Assembly (NCBI GenBank): GCA_964645705.1 | Contig: CAZYAB010000002.1 | Coordinates: 1-64,000, forward strand | DNA length: 64,000 nt | Direction: 5' to 3' | Source: CAXGTL01 sp964645705 | Lineage (GTDB): Archaea; Nanobdellota; Nanobdellia; Woesearchaeales; CAXGTL01 | Part shown: one piece after another, positions 18,801-28,248 of the stretch | Layout of the letters: each line of letters opens with the position of its first letter | Numbering within the stretch: position 1 is the stretch's first letter | Notes under the pieces: model-generated | What the model was told of the DNA's origin: nothing | What the model saw: the letters and a program-made list of their open reading frames with translations, nothing else | Database searches by the model: none | Made by a program: the position numbers and the translations under genes

Positions 18801-21800
18801 CTAAACATTTTACAGCACTATTCATGATCTTTTTAATAGTTTTTAGTAGTGTTGGCGTTTTTGGTCAAGCAGCAACATCAAATACGTGCAATCCTGTTGA
18901 TGATCAAGGACAACCTCTTGAAACAGAAGATCTAAAGATGAGTTATTATTTCGATCATTTTGAAACTTGTAAAGAAAAAATAAAACAACATTTATACATT
19001 GAAGATAACAAAGCAGGATCAAATTATCCTTATTACATAAGAACTTTTTTAAAAAAATTAGGACAAACAGATTATAATGCATATTATAATACTGATCCTA
19101 AATTCAAATCACTTGTTGAAGAAGATTATTTTTATTATCTTAAACTAGGTCAAGAACTTGATTCTGGTTCAGACATTCCTTTGATTAAACAAGGAGAAGA
19201 TGATGAGATCTCAAAAAAATATGCACAATCTGTAGCGACCAAAGATCTAAAAGTCACAAAAGATAATAAGAATTTTTTTGATAGATATTATTTAACTAAA
19301 TTAAAAAGACAAATTACTAATAGAAGATATTTTATGAATACAAAATATAATAACATAGATATTGGTTTAGGAGTATCATTTAATAATGCAGGCGAACTTT
19401 ATATTAACCACGTACCCTCTATTCTAATGGATATTAATAAGTTTCAATCATTTGCAACTCGTTTTGGGGACAGATTACAAAGATTTGATCTAAGATCAAA
19501 TGAATTAATATTAAAAGTAGAAAATGAACCAGACAGAACATTGACAGGTCAATTTAGAATAGACAATAAAGGAGAAGTAACAGTAACTTCTGGAAGATAT
19601 AAAGTAGGTGATGATGCTGTTTTCTCAATTAGTCAAGGAATATTGACTGTTCCAGTAGATGAAACAAAAGCAACATTAAAAGGGTCTGGTTCTTTAACAA
19701 TTGGCAAAGACGTCATTGAATCACTTCATGTTGGTTCAAGCATAACTGCTAATTTTAAAGACGGAAAATTTGTTGACGCAGAAACAACAGGCAATGCAGA
19801 GGTTCGCATAGGCGGCAATGCAAATAAAAAGATTTTGCCCAAAATTAATAAAAATGTTCAAACAACTAGAACAACTAAAAAAATAACTTATAAAGTTGCT
19901 AAAGATGGTGATAAAAGTATAAGAAAAATTACAGGAGGAAAATATATATCTGGTGATGAGACTTATTTTGGAAGACAAAATGAATTTAGTGACGTAGACA
20001 TTTCATTATATGAAGACGGTTCACAAAAAATAATAACAGAATATAGAAATGCGGTTGGTCCTCATTTTGAAGGATTTAGTAAATTCAAATTCAGAGGAGA
20101 AACATTTAATACACAGAGCAGTTTTGGCGGCAAATTAACAGTTAATATGAATGCAAATGGTGCAGTTACAAATATTCAAACAAGAAAATTCCAAAGCACT
20201 AGTCGTGTTAGAGTTGAATCACAAACTTACCAATTAAATGGTAATACAGATCTTCAAAATAAACAAGTTGCAGGCATGAATGGCGTATCAGCAAAGATTT
20301 ATGATGGGTCTTCATCAGTAGGCTACAAAGTTGGTAAAGAATTCAAACTTACTCACGGAAGTTATGAAAAAACAACAGATGCTCAAGGTGCAGAAAAACC
20401 AAGATTTGTAAATGTATTTGTTTCTGATAATGGCGCACTGCCTAGCATGAAACAAATAGATTCAAAAGATAGTTATAATGCATATGTGTTTTTAGGAGGC
20501 AATGGTGTTAATAAAGGTAAACAATTTGTTCTTGGAGGAATTGATGCAAATTATGATTATTTTAGAGATCATAGGCAAGATAAACCTTCATCTTTCCATG
20601 TTCTTAAATCACAAAGCTATGTTTTAGGTGATTTATCAAATCCTGATAATCTGGAAGTATCAGTTACTTCAAATCCTGTACAACGTCCAAATATTGATTC
20701 TGATCCTGTTGCTCGTGTTGATGGCTTGATGGTTAGACAAAATAGTGCAGGAGGAGTTTTGGGATGGAAATATTATGGAGGAAAACAAACAAATGTTGAT
20801 GTTCATGAACTTAGATTATTAAGCAATCCTAATGAAAAAAATAGTTTAGCAGTTTGGAAAAGAGGCGCAGATGGTAAATCATTGGCTCAAACAAATGATA
20901 TTAATCCTGCATTATACGAACTTAAAGGCCCTGTTGCAGGATTGTTTGGAGCAAAAGAATGGGATCTTTCTAAACCAGTTCCAACTAAAGAAAAAATAAC
21001 AAAAGTTGTAGCAGTTTCAGAAGCTCCAGAAGAACCACAGCTTCCTGAAGGACCTTTGGGCTCAAGTGATGAACCACCTGAAAAAAAACCTGATCAACCA
21101 CCACAACCTAAAATACCAGCTAAAACAATCAATAGACCAAATGACAAAGCAATAAAAACAGATTCATTACAATTTATTAAAAGACAAAAAGAAATTGAAA
21201 AACTTTTACCAGAAGGAAGAAAACATCTTGCACAAGAATACACTGAAAACTATTATAAAACAGGTGCAGATCATATGGATTCAAGACAATTCATGGAAAG
21301 TGTTTATTATAATACAGAATATGGGAGACATAATCCGCAAGAACCAACAACAAGAGAAGATTTACTAAGATACAAAATCTCATTAACAAAAAAAGGCCTT
21401 GATTTATTATCAAATGAAGAAATTGAAAAATCAGAATCACAGCACGCAGCAGAAGTTGTATTATTCAAAGATTATTATAAAGTTAGTGCAGAACAAGCAG
21501 AGCAAATAATAAATGATTTCAATAATTTGCCAAGAGAAGATCAAACAAAAACAAATTTAAATAATTATTTTGCAAAAAAAACATTTGACTTGCAAAAAGA
21601 AAATGAACAAGGAATAAACAATTATCCTGATTACTTAGCAAATGTAAAGCAACAATATGGCTTAGAGCAAAGAGAAAAAGGATTAATCCCGACTGAAACG
21701 CAACCAGAATCAGTAGCAGGAGCTAGAGAATTAACAAAACGTGAAAAAAGAGTAAGAACAAGGCAGTATTGGATCAAGAAAGCAGCTATGTTGGGCGGAT

Positions 21801-22342
21801 TATATTTGCTTTATAATGCATTAACTAAAAAGAAAAAATCATCACCAGCACCACAACCCGCAGTAGATAAGAAAATAGAAGAAACAAAAAAAGAAATAGA
21901 AGAAGAAGAAGAAGAAAAAGAAGATCTTGAAAAACAATTAGTAGAACAGTCAGTATTTTTCAGAGTACCTATTTCTATGTTTGGTACATTAAGAGAAATG
22001 TATCCTGAGCTAAAAGATCAAGAAATAGAAACAGCAAGATTTACAAAAGAATCAATGACATTATCTATTAAGTATTTTGTTGCAAGAGCAGAAAGAACAC
22101 TGAACAAAGGCTTAACAATGCAGCAATTCTGGGACTTTATTAATGATGGTATATTAGTAATAGATGAACAAAAAGAACAAGAAAAAGAAGAAGAAGAGGA
22201 AGAAGAAACACCTGAAGAAGAAGAGGAAGAAGAAACACCTGAAGAAGAAGATGAAGAAGAAACACCTGAAGAAGAGCCAGAAGAAATACCAGAAGAACAA
22301 GAACCAGGAGACGAAGCACAAACAGGAGAAGTAGAAGAATAA
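18797..22342 (+). CDS. Large secreted/membrane-anchored protein with acidic tail
   Basis: 1181 residues. Signal peptide (FLIVFSSVGVFGQ), then a beta-rich region (about 180–720) of repeating short strands with the G-S/T-N-x-V spacing of an elongated solenoid, a Pro/Glu linker near 750, a helical segment (about 800–980), one hydrophobic helix (AAMLGGLYLLYNAL, about 995) followed by KKKKS, then an inside or outside acidic domain. The tail contains three ETPEEEEEE-type repeats. It is translationally coupled to the preceding gene. No family recognised; surface role inferred. Confidence 0.55.
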   Translation: MTKHFTALFMIFLIVFSSVGVFGQAATSNTCNPVDDQGQPLETEDLKMSYYFDHFETCKEKIKQHLYIEDNKAGSNYPYYIRTFLKKLGQTDYNAYYNTDPKFKSLVEEDYFYYLKLGQELDSGSDIPLIKQGEDDEISKKYAQSVATKDLKVTKDNKNFFDRYYLTKLKRQITNRRYFMNTKYNNIDIGLGVSFNNAGELYINHVPSILMDINKFQSFATRFGDRLQRFDLRSNELILKVENEPDRTLTGQFRIDNKGEVTVTSGRYKVGDDAVFSISQGILTVPVDETKATLKGSGSLTIGKDVIESLHVGSSITANFKDGKFVDAETTGNAEVRIGGNANKKILPKINKNVQTTRTTKKITYKVAKDGDKSIRKITGGKYISGDETYFGRQNEFSDVDISLYEDGSQKIITEYRNAVGPHFEGFSKFKFRGETFNTQSSFGGKLTVNMNANGAVTNIQTRKFQSTSRVRVESQTYQLNGNTDLQNKQVAGMNGVSAKIYDGSSSVGYKVGKEFKLTHGSYEKTTDAQGAEKPRFVNVFVSDNGALPSMKQIDSKDSYNAYVFLGGNGVNKGKQFVLGGIDANYDYFRDHRQDKPSSFHVLKSQSYVLGDLSNPDNLEVSVTSNPVQRPNIDSDPVARVDGLMVRQNSAGGVLGWKYYGGKQTNVDVHELRLLSNPNEKNSLAVWKRGADGKSLAQTNDINPALYELKGPVAGLFGAKEWDLSKPVPTKEKITKVVAVSEAPEEPQLPEGPLGSSDEPPEKKPDQPPQPKIPAKTINRPNDKAIKTDSLQFIKRQKEIEKLLPEGRKHLAQEYTENYYKTGADHMDSRQFMESVYYNTEYGRHNPQEPTTREDLLRYKISLTKKGLDLLSNEEIEKSESQHAAEVVLFKDYYKVSAEQAEQIINDFNNLPREDQTKTNLNNYFAKKTFDLQKENEQGINNYPDYLANVKQQYGLEQREKGLIPTETQPESVAGARELTKREKRVRTRQYWIKKAAMLGGLYLLYNALTKKKKSSPAPQPAVDKKIEETKKEIEEEEEEKEDLEKQLVEQSVFFRVPISMFGTLREMYPELKDQEIETARFTKESMTLSIKYFVARAERTLNKGLTMQQFWDFINDGILVIDEQKEQEKEEEEEEETPEEEEEEETPEEEDEEETPEEEPEEIPEEQEPGDEAQTGEVEE
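22205..22312 (+). repeat. 27-bp tandem repeat coding for an acidic tail
   Basis: Three near-identical 27-nt units start at 22205, 22232 and 22259, each beginning GAAACACCT and coding ETPEEE plus three acidic residues; a degenerate fourth follows. Such in-frame repeats vary in copy number by slippage. Confidence 0.7.
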
Positions 22343-22359
22343 ACTCAAACTTAATTTTT

Positions 22360-23250
22360 TTAATTCCTTTTATCAGCTTTCTTAATAATCCTAAAATACA
22401 TATCTTGTATTTTTACAAACTTTAATGGATCAGCCATTATATTATAACAATCACCTGGCTTATATCTGCCAGATGAAAAATATCTAGTTACTTTATAAGC
22501 AATGTCATGAAACCTCGGCCTATATTTATCACGAAAAACACCATGCCCAAACTTAGAATTCTTCCTCACAATTGATAAGCAAACATTAAGCGCATCTCTT
22601 TGCGCAGCTTCATTTCCAAGCAACAATGCACAACTATTGCTAATACTAAACATTTCTTCAAGAACATCAAAAGCAACTTTGTAAAGCAATCCTTTGTGAA
22701 CTATTATATCTTGTACAATACCATTGTCATACCTAGACCTTGTACAAGCACCAACATATCCTTTTTTAGATTTATCAGCAATATCATCTACTTGTTGTCT
22801 TGAATTTAGAACAATTATATTAAGACCTGTAAATTCTTTACCAGTTGTTGCATAAAATGCTTTTTTTACAAAACTTTTTAGTTCATCACTATCATGATCA
22901 ACATTTTTTTCCCATTTATCATCAAATTCAGAGAAATCAACAGAATAATCAGGATTAATAATTGCAAAATTACCATCAGTTCTTCCCCAATCTTGTATTG
23001 GCCTCATCAAATGATTATCATGAGCATTGCATAATTTGATGTAATGATCAATCTCATTTATATATGAACCAGGATTATTAAAACTTTCAATAATGTTTCC
23101 AATCTTAACATTTCTTGTTTCTCGATTGATAATTACTTTATTATAAATATAATTACTTATTGGTTCTGAACTATTAGCTTTTGGTATAAGACCAAAAAAT
23201 AAACTTAGTGCTCCAATCGTGATAAATCCTTTTCTATATATCCCCCACAT
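22360..23250 (-). CDS. Secreted protein of unknown function
   Basis: 296 residues with an N-terminal signal peptide (GFITIGALSLFFGLIPKANS). I recognise no family with confidence. One segment, VAFDVLEEMFSISNS followed by GNEAAQRDALNVC, has the shape of a zincin metallopeptidase helix (HExxH...NExxAxxDA), but the first His position is Asp and the second is absent, so it would be inactive or unrelated. It converges on the preceding surface gene with 17 nt between stops and is divergent from the SPOUT methyltransferase gene. Confidence 0.5.
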   Translation of the reverse strand: MWGIYRKGFITIGALSLFFGLIPKANSSEPISNYIYNKVIINRETRNVKIGNIIESFNNPGSYINEIDHYIKLCNAHDNHLMRPIQDWGRTDGNFAIINPDYSVDFSEFDDKWEKNVDHDSDELKSFVKKAFYATTGKEFTGLNIIVLNSRQQVDDIADKSKKGYVGACTRSRYDNGIVQDIIVHKGLLYKVAFDVLEEMFSISNSCALLLGNEAAQRDALNVCLSIVRKNSKFGHGVFRDKYRPRFHDIAYKVTRYFSSGRYKPGDCYNIMADPLKFVKIQDMYFRIIKKADKRN

Positions 23251-23355
23251 ATGTCAAAAACAAATATTATTTAATTTATAAAACTTTTCACTACCAATAG
23301 ATAAATAAATATCAAAAACCTGCATATTTATAAACAAACACATAACAATATGATC

Positions 23356-23940
23356 ATGAAATTCATTATAGAACACATGGAGCAAGAAGTATATGAATGG
23401 TGTTTATTAGAATATAAACATATTAGTAAGATAGTAGGAAAAGATAATCTAATAATCACTAATGTTAAGAAAGACAAAAACAAGCTTAGAGAGTTAGGAA
23501 CTGTTTATGAACAAAGTGTAGTTGATATTTTAGATAAATTCCCAAATACTTGCTTATTAGACATGGATGCACAACAAATTCTTTCCACAAAAGACAAAAA
23601 CGAGTTTCAATACTTCTTATTCGGCGGAATATTAGGTGATAATCCTAGAAAACACAGAACACAAGAATTAAAAAAAAAAGTAAAAACACAAACAAGGAAC
23701 CTTGGCAACAAACAAATGTCAACAGACACAGCTGTTTATGTAACTAAAAAAATATTGTCTGGCACAAAATTGGTGGAACTAAGGTTTGCAGATGAAGTAG
23801 AAATAATTCTTAATGAAGACAAAGAATCCGCAGAATCAGTTATATTACCATTTAGATATGTTCTAGATGAAAATAGAAAAGAAAAAGTTGTTCTTCCTGA
23901 TGGTTTGATAGACTATTTAAAAAAAAAGAAAACAATATAA
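23356..23940 (+). CDS. SFM1-family (DUF431) SPOUT protein methyltransferase
   Basis: 194 residues. The start MKFIIEHMEQEVYEWCLLEY and the block FGGILGDNPRKHRTQELKK...RNLGNKQMSTDTAV closely match yeast Sfm1 from memory, including the SAM-binding knot segment and PFRYVLDE...LPDGLIDYLKK. Sfm1 is a SPOUT-fold enzyme that methylates an arginine of ribosomal protein uS3. The ATG at 23356 fits both the family start and the spacing from the TATA box TTTATAAA near 23330; the ATG two codons earlier fits less well. The archaeal substrate is unproved; uS3 is the obvious candidate. Confidence 0.8.
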   Translation: MKFIIEHMEQEVYEWCLLEYKHISKIVGKDNLIITNVKKDKNKLRELGTVYEQSVVDILDKFPNTCLLDMDAQQILSTKDKNEFQYFLFGGILGDNPRKHRTQELKKKVKTQTRNLGNKQMSTDTAVYVTKKILSGTKLVELRFADEVEIILNEDKESAESVILPFRYVLDENRKEKVVLPDGLIDYLKKKKTI

Positions 23941-23946
23941 AAAAAA

Positions 23947-24747
23947 TTAATTCTTAAAAACCCTGAACTTACCACCTTTTCTTTCAAACTGGAACAAGTT
24001 AAGGTCGCACTTAGTCTGTCTCATCTTAACAATCCTTAGACCACGCACTGTTTTACCAGATTTTTCCATTCTTGTTATATGCAATATACCATCAGCAAGG
24101 AAATCTTCAACATTATACTCACCAAAATCATCATCACCATGCATTTCTGATATCAATAAACTAGTAATATCTCTTTCTCTAAAAAATTCAAACAAGTGAT
24201 ATAATTCTGTTCTAGGATGATCCATCTTAGCCAAAGAATACAGAGCTGCTAATGAATCAAGAATCAACACTTTACATTCTTCTGTTTCATCTATCTTAAG
24301 TGTTAAGTTCAGCAAAGCATTCATCCAATTTTCATTTGGAGAAGTTCTTTTAACATCACCTAGTTGTTTACGAATAGCACCAACATCTGTAACAATCATT
24401 ACACCTTCGTCAGTAGCTAACATTGTTTTGATTGCTTCATCAAGCTTACCAATGTCTGATAAGATCACAAGATTCACTTTACTCAGATCAAAACCAAGAG
24501 CAATCATATGATTCAACAATGACGTTGATGATTGTTCTAATGATATATACATACCATTTGAATTTTTATGAAGAACTTCATTATACAATACATTAAATGC
24601 TAATGAAGATTTCATAGTACCTGACTTGCCTGCAAATAATGTCACAGTTGATTCAGGTATTCCTCCTTCTGTTATCTCATCAAACCCTTCTATGCCTGTA
24701 TGAATTCTTTTTATTTCTTTTCTATCTTTTATTAATTGTTTTGCCAT
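23947..24747 (-). CDS. KaiC/RadA-like RecA-family ATPase
   Basis: 266 residues. It opens with the KaiC-family pattern RIHTGIEGFDEITEGGIP, has Walker A GKSGTMKS (about 40–47) and Walker B KVLILDSLAAL (about 157). Only one ATPase domain is present, as in archaeal single-domain KaiC-like proteins; there is no DNA-binding helix-hairpin-helix as in RadA. The second Gly of GxxGxGKS is replaced by Thr-Met. Family members act in signalling, motility or recombination control; the role here is unknown. It lies 47 nt downstream of the beta-propeller gene on the same strand, with its own GAGGTGA-type site. Confidence 0.75.
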   Translation of the reverse strand: MAKQLIKDRKEIKRIHTGIEGFDEITEGGIPESTVTLFAGKSGTMKSSLAFNVLYNEVLHKNSNGMYISLEQSSTSLLNHMIALGFDLSKVNLVILSDIGKLDEAIKTMLATDEGVMIVTDVGAIRKQLGDVKRTSPNENWMNALLNLTLKIDETEECKVLILDSLAALYSLAKMDHPRTELYHLFEFFRERDITSLLISEMHGDDDFGEYNVEDFLADGILHITRMEKSGKTVRGLRIVKMRQTKCDLNLFQFERKGGKFRVFKN

Positions 24748-24794
24748 TTAATTCACCTCATTTTTTATTTAATTTTTATTTTTTAATATTCTTT

Positions 24795-26069
24795 TTAAAT
24801 ATTTTCATGAACAAAAGCAATTACTTTGCCTTCTTTTGTTACAACAATAATATTTTTCTCTTTTTTCTTAAAATCAATCACGCCTATTCCAGTAATAGTG
24901 CCTTGTGTATCATATTGCCAATACTTCTTACCTCTTAAATGTTGTGCTTGTCTAGTCATTCCGCCATAATCAGAGTTCTGTCTAACAACGCCAGATATTC
25001 CAGGCATAAAACCTATTAAAAATGATGGTTTTGCATCAAACACATACAATTTTTTATCATATGACCCAACAACAACCTCTGGTTTGCCATCATTATCAAT
25101 ATCATCAACAATTATCCTTGACCCGACCCAGAAATTTGTTTCATATCTCCATATTTTTTGTAGTACAGGTGATAATGCGTACACATTATCATCACAACTT
25201 CCTACATATATTTCTGGTTCACCATCATTATCAACATCTTCAACAGTAGGTTTTGATATGATTTGTGCTTTTGTTTCAAACTTATTTTGCAAAGCACCAT
25301 CATGATTAATAACATAAAGACAATGATCAGTTGATGTTATCAATATCTTTGGTTCTTCGTTTTTTCTTAAACTTTGAATAACTGGTTGTGTAACAATTCT
25401 GTCGCCTGTCTTAAACTTCCATTTAAGCTCTCCACCATAATTAACAGAATACACATAACCATCATTACATCCAAATAAAATCTGTGCATTTTTTTCAGTT
25501 TTAAAAACATTTGGTGCACATTCTATTGCATCTTGTGCTTCAAACTTAAACACAAGCTTACCATTATTATCAAGAACATATAAATGTTTATCCATTGAAC
25601 CAAATATAATTTCTTTTTTTTCATCATTCACAATATTCATTGCAACTACTCTGCTTCTTATTGGTCCGTCTGTTTTAAAGCTCCACTTCATCTTACCATC
25701 ATGCGACAAACAATATATATATCCAAGCTCTGTTCCAAATATGATTTCTACTTTTCCATCATTATCAAGATCTTCAACAATTGGTTTTCCATAGATAGAG
25801 TTCAATGTTCCTATTTTTTTAAACAATGCTTTTGCTGTTGACAATTTTTCAGTAACTTTATAATGCCATAATGGTTTTCCTTCATTATTAAGCACATATA
25901 TTGTACCATCCTTAGTACCAAACACTATTTCTTGTTTTTTATCATTGTTTATATCACGTATACAAGGTTCACAAAAAATACCAGACTTTGCATTAAACTC
26001 CCATTTTTGTTTAATCCTGCCTGACTTGATTCCAGAGAATTTCTTTATTAATTTAGTAATAGTATTCAT
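24795..26069 (-). CDS. Cytoplasmic PQQ/FG-GAP-type beta-propeller protein
   Basis: 424 residues made almost wholly of ~40-residue repeats of the form PxVxDLDNDGKxEIIFGTxDGxIYxLxxDGKxxWxFKT, about eight copies. The DxDNDGxxE loops are calcium-binding FG-GAP-like, and the GxIYxLxxxGxxxW strand is PQQ-propeller-like. There is no signal peptide or membrane segment, which is unusual because such propellers are mostly extracellular. It may be a scaffold for the KaiC-like ATPase encoded next to it; that is inference from neighbourhood only. Confidence 0.65.
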   Translation of the reverse strand: MNTITKLIKKFSGIKSGRIKQKWEFNAKSGIFCEPCIRDINNDKKQEIVFGTKDGTIYVLNNEGKPLWHYKVTEKLSTAKALFKKIGTLNSIYGKPIVEDLDNDGKVEIIFGTELGYIYCLSHDGKMKWSFKTDGPIRSRVVAMNIVNDEKKEIIFGSMDKHLYVLDNNGKLVFKFEAQDAIECAPNVFKTEKNAQILFGCNDGYVYSVNYGGELKWKFKTGDRIVTQPVIQSLRKNEEPKILITSTDHCLYVINHDGALQNKFETKAQIISKPTVEDVDNDGEPEIYVGSCDDNVYALSPVLQKIWRYETNFWVGSRIIVDDIDNDGKPEVVVGSYDKKLYVFDAKPSFLIGFMPGISGVVRQNSDYGGMTRQAQHLRGKKYWQYDTQGTITGIGVIDFKKKEKNIIVVTKEGKVIAFVHENI

Positions 26070-26201
26070 GACATTGCCTCTTTTTTTGTGCTAAATCTAA
26101 ATATATTCCTTATATATATAAATTTAACCCTAATTAATATATAAAAATATAACTATAAACTTACCATTACATTTAAATACAACTTTTGACTTATAATATG
26201 T

Positions 26202-28169
26202 ATGACAAACAAATACTATATAACAACTGCAATTGATTATCCAAATGGCCTTCCTCATATGGGCCATGCTTATGAGAAATGTATAGCAGATGCTTTGGCT
26301 AGATGGCGAAGATTTCTAGGTGAGAAAGTGTTTTTCTTGACAGGAGTTGATGAAAATAGTCAGCATGTTAAGAAAGTAGCAGATGATTCTGGCGAAGATC
26401 CTATCAAGTTCATTGATAGATTTTCAAAAATATTCATTGATTTTAGTAAAAAACTTAATGCAACTAATGATTATTTTATTAGAACAAGCTCTGAAAAGCA
26501 TAAACAAATAGCAAAATCAATATTTAAAAAAGTATTTGACAAAGGAGAAATCTATAAAGGATTTTATGAAGGTTTTTATTGCGGCAAGTGCAATACGTAT
26601 TGGACAGAAAAAGATTTAATTGATGAAAGACTCTGCCCAACTCATAAGACACCTGTCCAAGTATTAAGAGAAGAAGCTTATTTCTTTAAAATGGGAAATT
26701 ATCATAATGAATTATTGAAACACATTAAAAAAAACCCTGATTTTATTTATCCAGAGTTTAGGAAGAATGAGATATTGTCTAGGTTAAATGACGGTCTTAG
26801 AGATTTATGCGTATCAAGATCAACAATTGACTGGGGCATTAGTCTACCTAATGATCCTCACCACGTTATTTATGTATGGTTCGACGCCCTTATTAATTAT
26901 ATCTCTGGAATTGATTATCCCAATGACCTCTATAAAAAGTTATGGCCTTGCGATGTTCATGTAATTGGTAAAGATATTGTTTGGTTTCATACTGTTATAT
27001 GGCCAACAATGTTAATGGCAGCTGACATACCATTACCTAAACAAGTATATGTTCATGGCTTTATTAATGACAAACACGGAGAAAAAATGTCCAAGTCAAA
27101 AGGCAATGTCACTGACCCAGTTGAAATGATGAATAAGTATGGTCCAGATATATTAAGATATTACTTGTTAAGGTCATTTCCGTCTGGCCAAGATGGTAAT
27201 TTTAATGAAAAGGAATTAGTGCAAAGATATAATACCGAATTGGGTAATGAACTAGGCAATTTAGTAATGCGGATAACAGCATTGCTAAAAAAGAGCTTTG
27301 ACTTACAAATACCTAATTCAAAATCTCATGAATTATTTGACACAAAGGAAGTTTTAAAGCAGTTGAATGAATATATGGACAAGTTTGAGTTTAATAATGC
27401 GATTGACGTAATTTGGAAACTGATAAAAGTAACAAATAAGCTGATTAATGATAAAGAACCATGGAAAATAACTGATGAAGAAGAATTAGCAACTGTTCTT
27501 TATACAATAACAGATTCACTTAGGTTAATACATATGTTGCTTTATCCATTCTTACCACAAGCTGCTTTAAAAATAAGAAAACAATTCAAGTTTCATGAAC
27601 CATCTATAGCGAACTTCAAGTGGAATTTGCTGAAAAGTGAAAAAGTATTAGAAGGAAAACCATTATTTCCTAAGATAGAGTATGAAGAAGAAGAAAGCAA
27701 AAATGAATTTCCGCTTTTCTTAAAAGTAGGCCAAATACTTGAAGTAGAAGATCATCCTGGAGCAGATAAACTCTATGTTTTGAAAGTGCTAACAGATAAA
27801 GTAATTACACTCGTGGCAGGCATCAAACAATGGTATACAAAAGAACAGTTGAAAGATAAGAATATCATTGTTGTTTCTAATCTAAAACCAGCAAAGCTGA
27901 GAGGAATAAAATCAGAAGGAATGCTGCTTGTTGCACTCAAAGATGAAGAAGCAACTGCTGGCGAGTTGTTGACAACAGACGCAAGACCAGGTTCTGTTGT
28001 AGAAGTACAAGGCTATGAAAACAAGAAATCTAGGCTAGAATACAAAGACTTCCAAAAAGTAAAGCTCATTGTTAAAGATGGCAAAGTATATTATAGTGAC
28101 ATACCTCTAATGATAGGCAAAAAACCAGTATATACAGAAGATATAAAAGATAGTAAATGGGTTGAGTGA
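26202..28169 (+). CDS. metG: Methionyl-tRNA synthetase
   Basis: Charges tRNA-Met. 655 residues. Class I motifs: PHMGH (18–22, the HIGH box) and KMSKS (about 295–299). A zinc knuckle CGKCN...CPTH sits in the connective peptide. The C-terminal ~115 residues form an EMAP-II/Trbp111-type tRNA-binding OB fold (VGQILEVEDHPGADKLYVLKV...GIKSEGMLLVA), with an extra basic tail. The catalytic part looks more like the short bacterial type (YYITTAIDYPNGLPHMGHAYEK, TGVDENSQ) than typical archaeal MetRS, hinting at ancient transfer. A TATA box about 28 nt upstream suggests a leaderless mRNA. Confidence 0.92.
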   Translation: MTNKYYITTAIDYPNGLPHMGHAYEKCIADALARWRRFLGEKVFFLTGVDENSQHVKKVADDSGEDPIKFIDRFSKIFIDFSKKLNATNDYFIRTSSEKHKQIAKSIFKKVFDKGEIYKGFYEGFYCGKCNTYWTEKDLIDERLCPTHKTPVQVLREEAYFFKMGNYHNELLKHIKKNPDFIYPEFRKNEILSRLNDGLRDLCVSRSTIDWGISLPNDPHHVIYVWFDALINYISGIDYPNDLYKKLWPCDVHVIGKDIVWFHTVIWPTMLMAADIPLPKQVYVHGFINDKHGEKMSKSKGNVTDPVEMMNKYGPDILRYYLLRSFPSGQDGNFNEKELVQRYNTELGNELGNLVMRITALLKKSFDLQIPNSKSHELFDTKEVLKQLNEYMDKFEFNNAIDVIWKLIKVTNKLINDKEPWKITDEEELATVLYTITDSLRLIHMLLYPFLPQAALKIRKQFKFHEPSIANFKWNLLKSEKVLEGKPLFPKIEYEEEESKNEFPLFLKVGQILEVEDHPGADKLYVLKVLTDKVITLVAGIKQWYTKEQLKDKNIIVVSNLKPAKLRGIKSEGMLLVALKDEEATAGELLTTDARPGSVVEVQGYENKKSRLEYKDFQKVKLIVKDGKVYYSDIPLMIGKKPVYTEDIKDSKWVE

Positions 28170-28248
28170 ATTCTATATACAAAAAACCAAAACCCCCTTT
28201 AACCAAAATTAAGAACATTTTATATATTTTCTTATATTTCTGGCTTTC

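Noticed and set aside
22154..22348. Phe-rich minus-strand frame
   Set aside because: It is the antisense of the 27-bp acidic repeat; no start signals.
22360..23250. Secreted metalloprotease
   Set aside because: The would-be HExxH has Asp for the first His and no second His; left as unknown.
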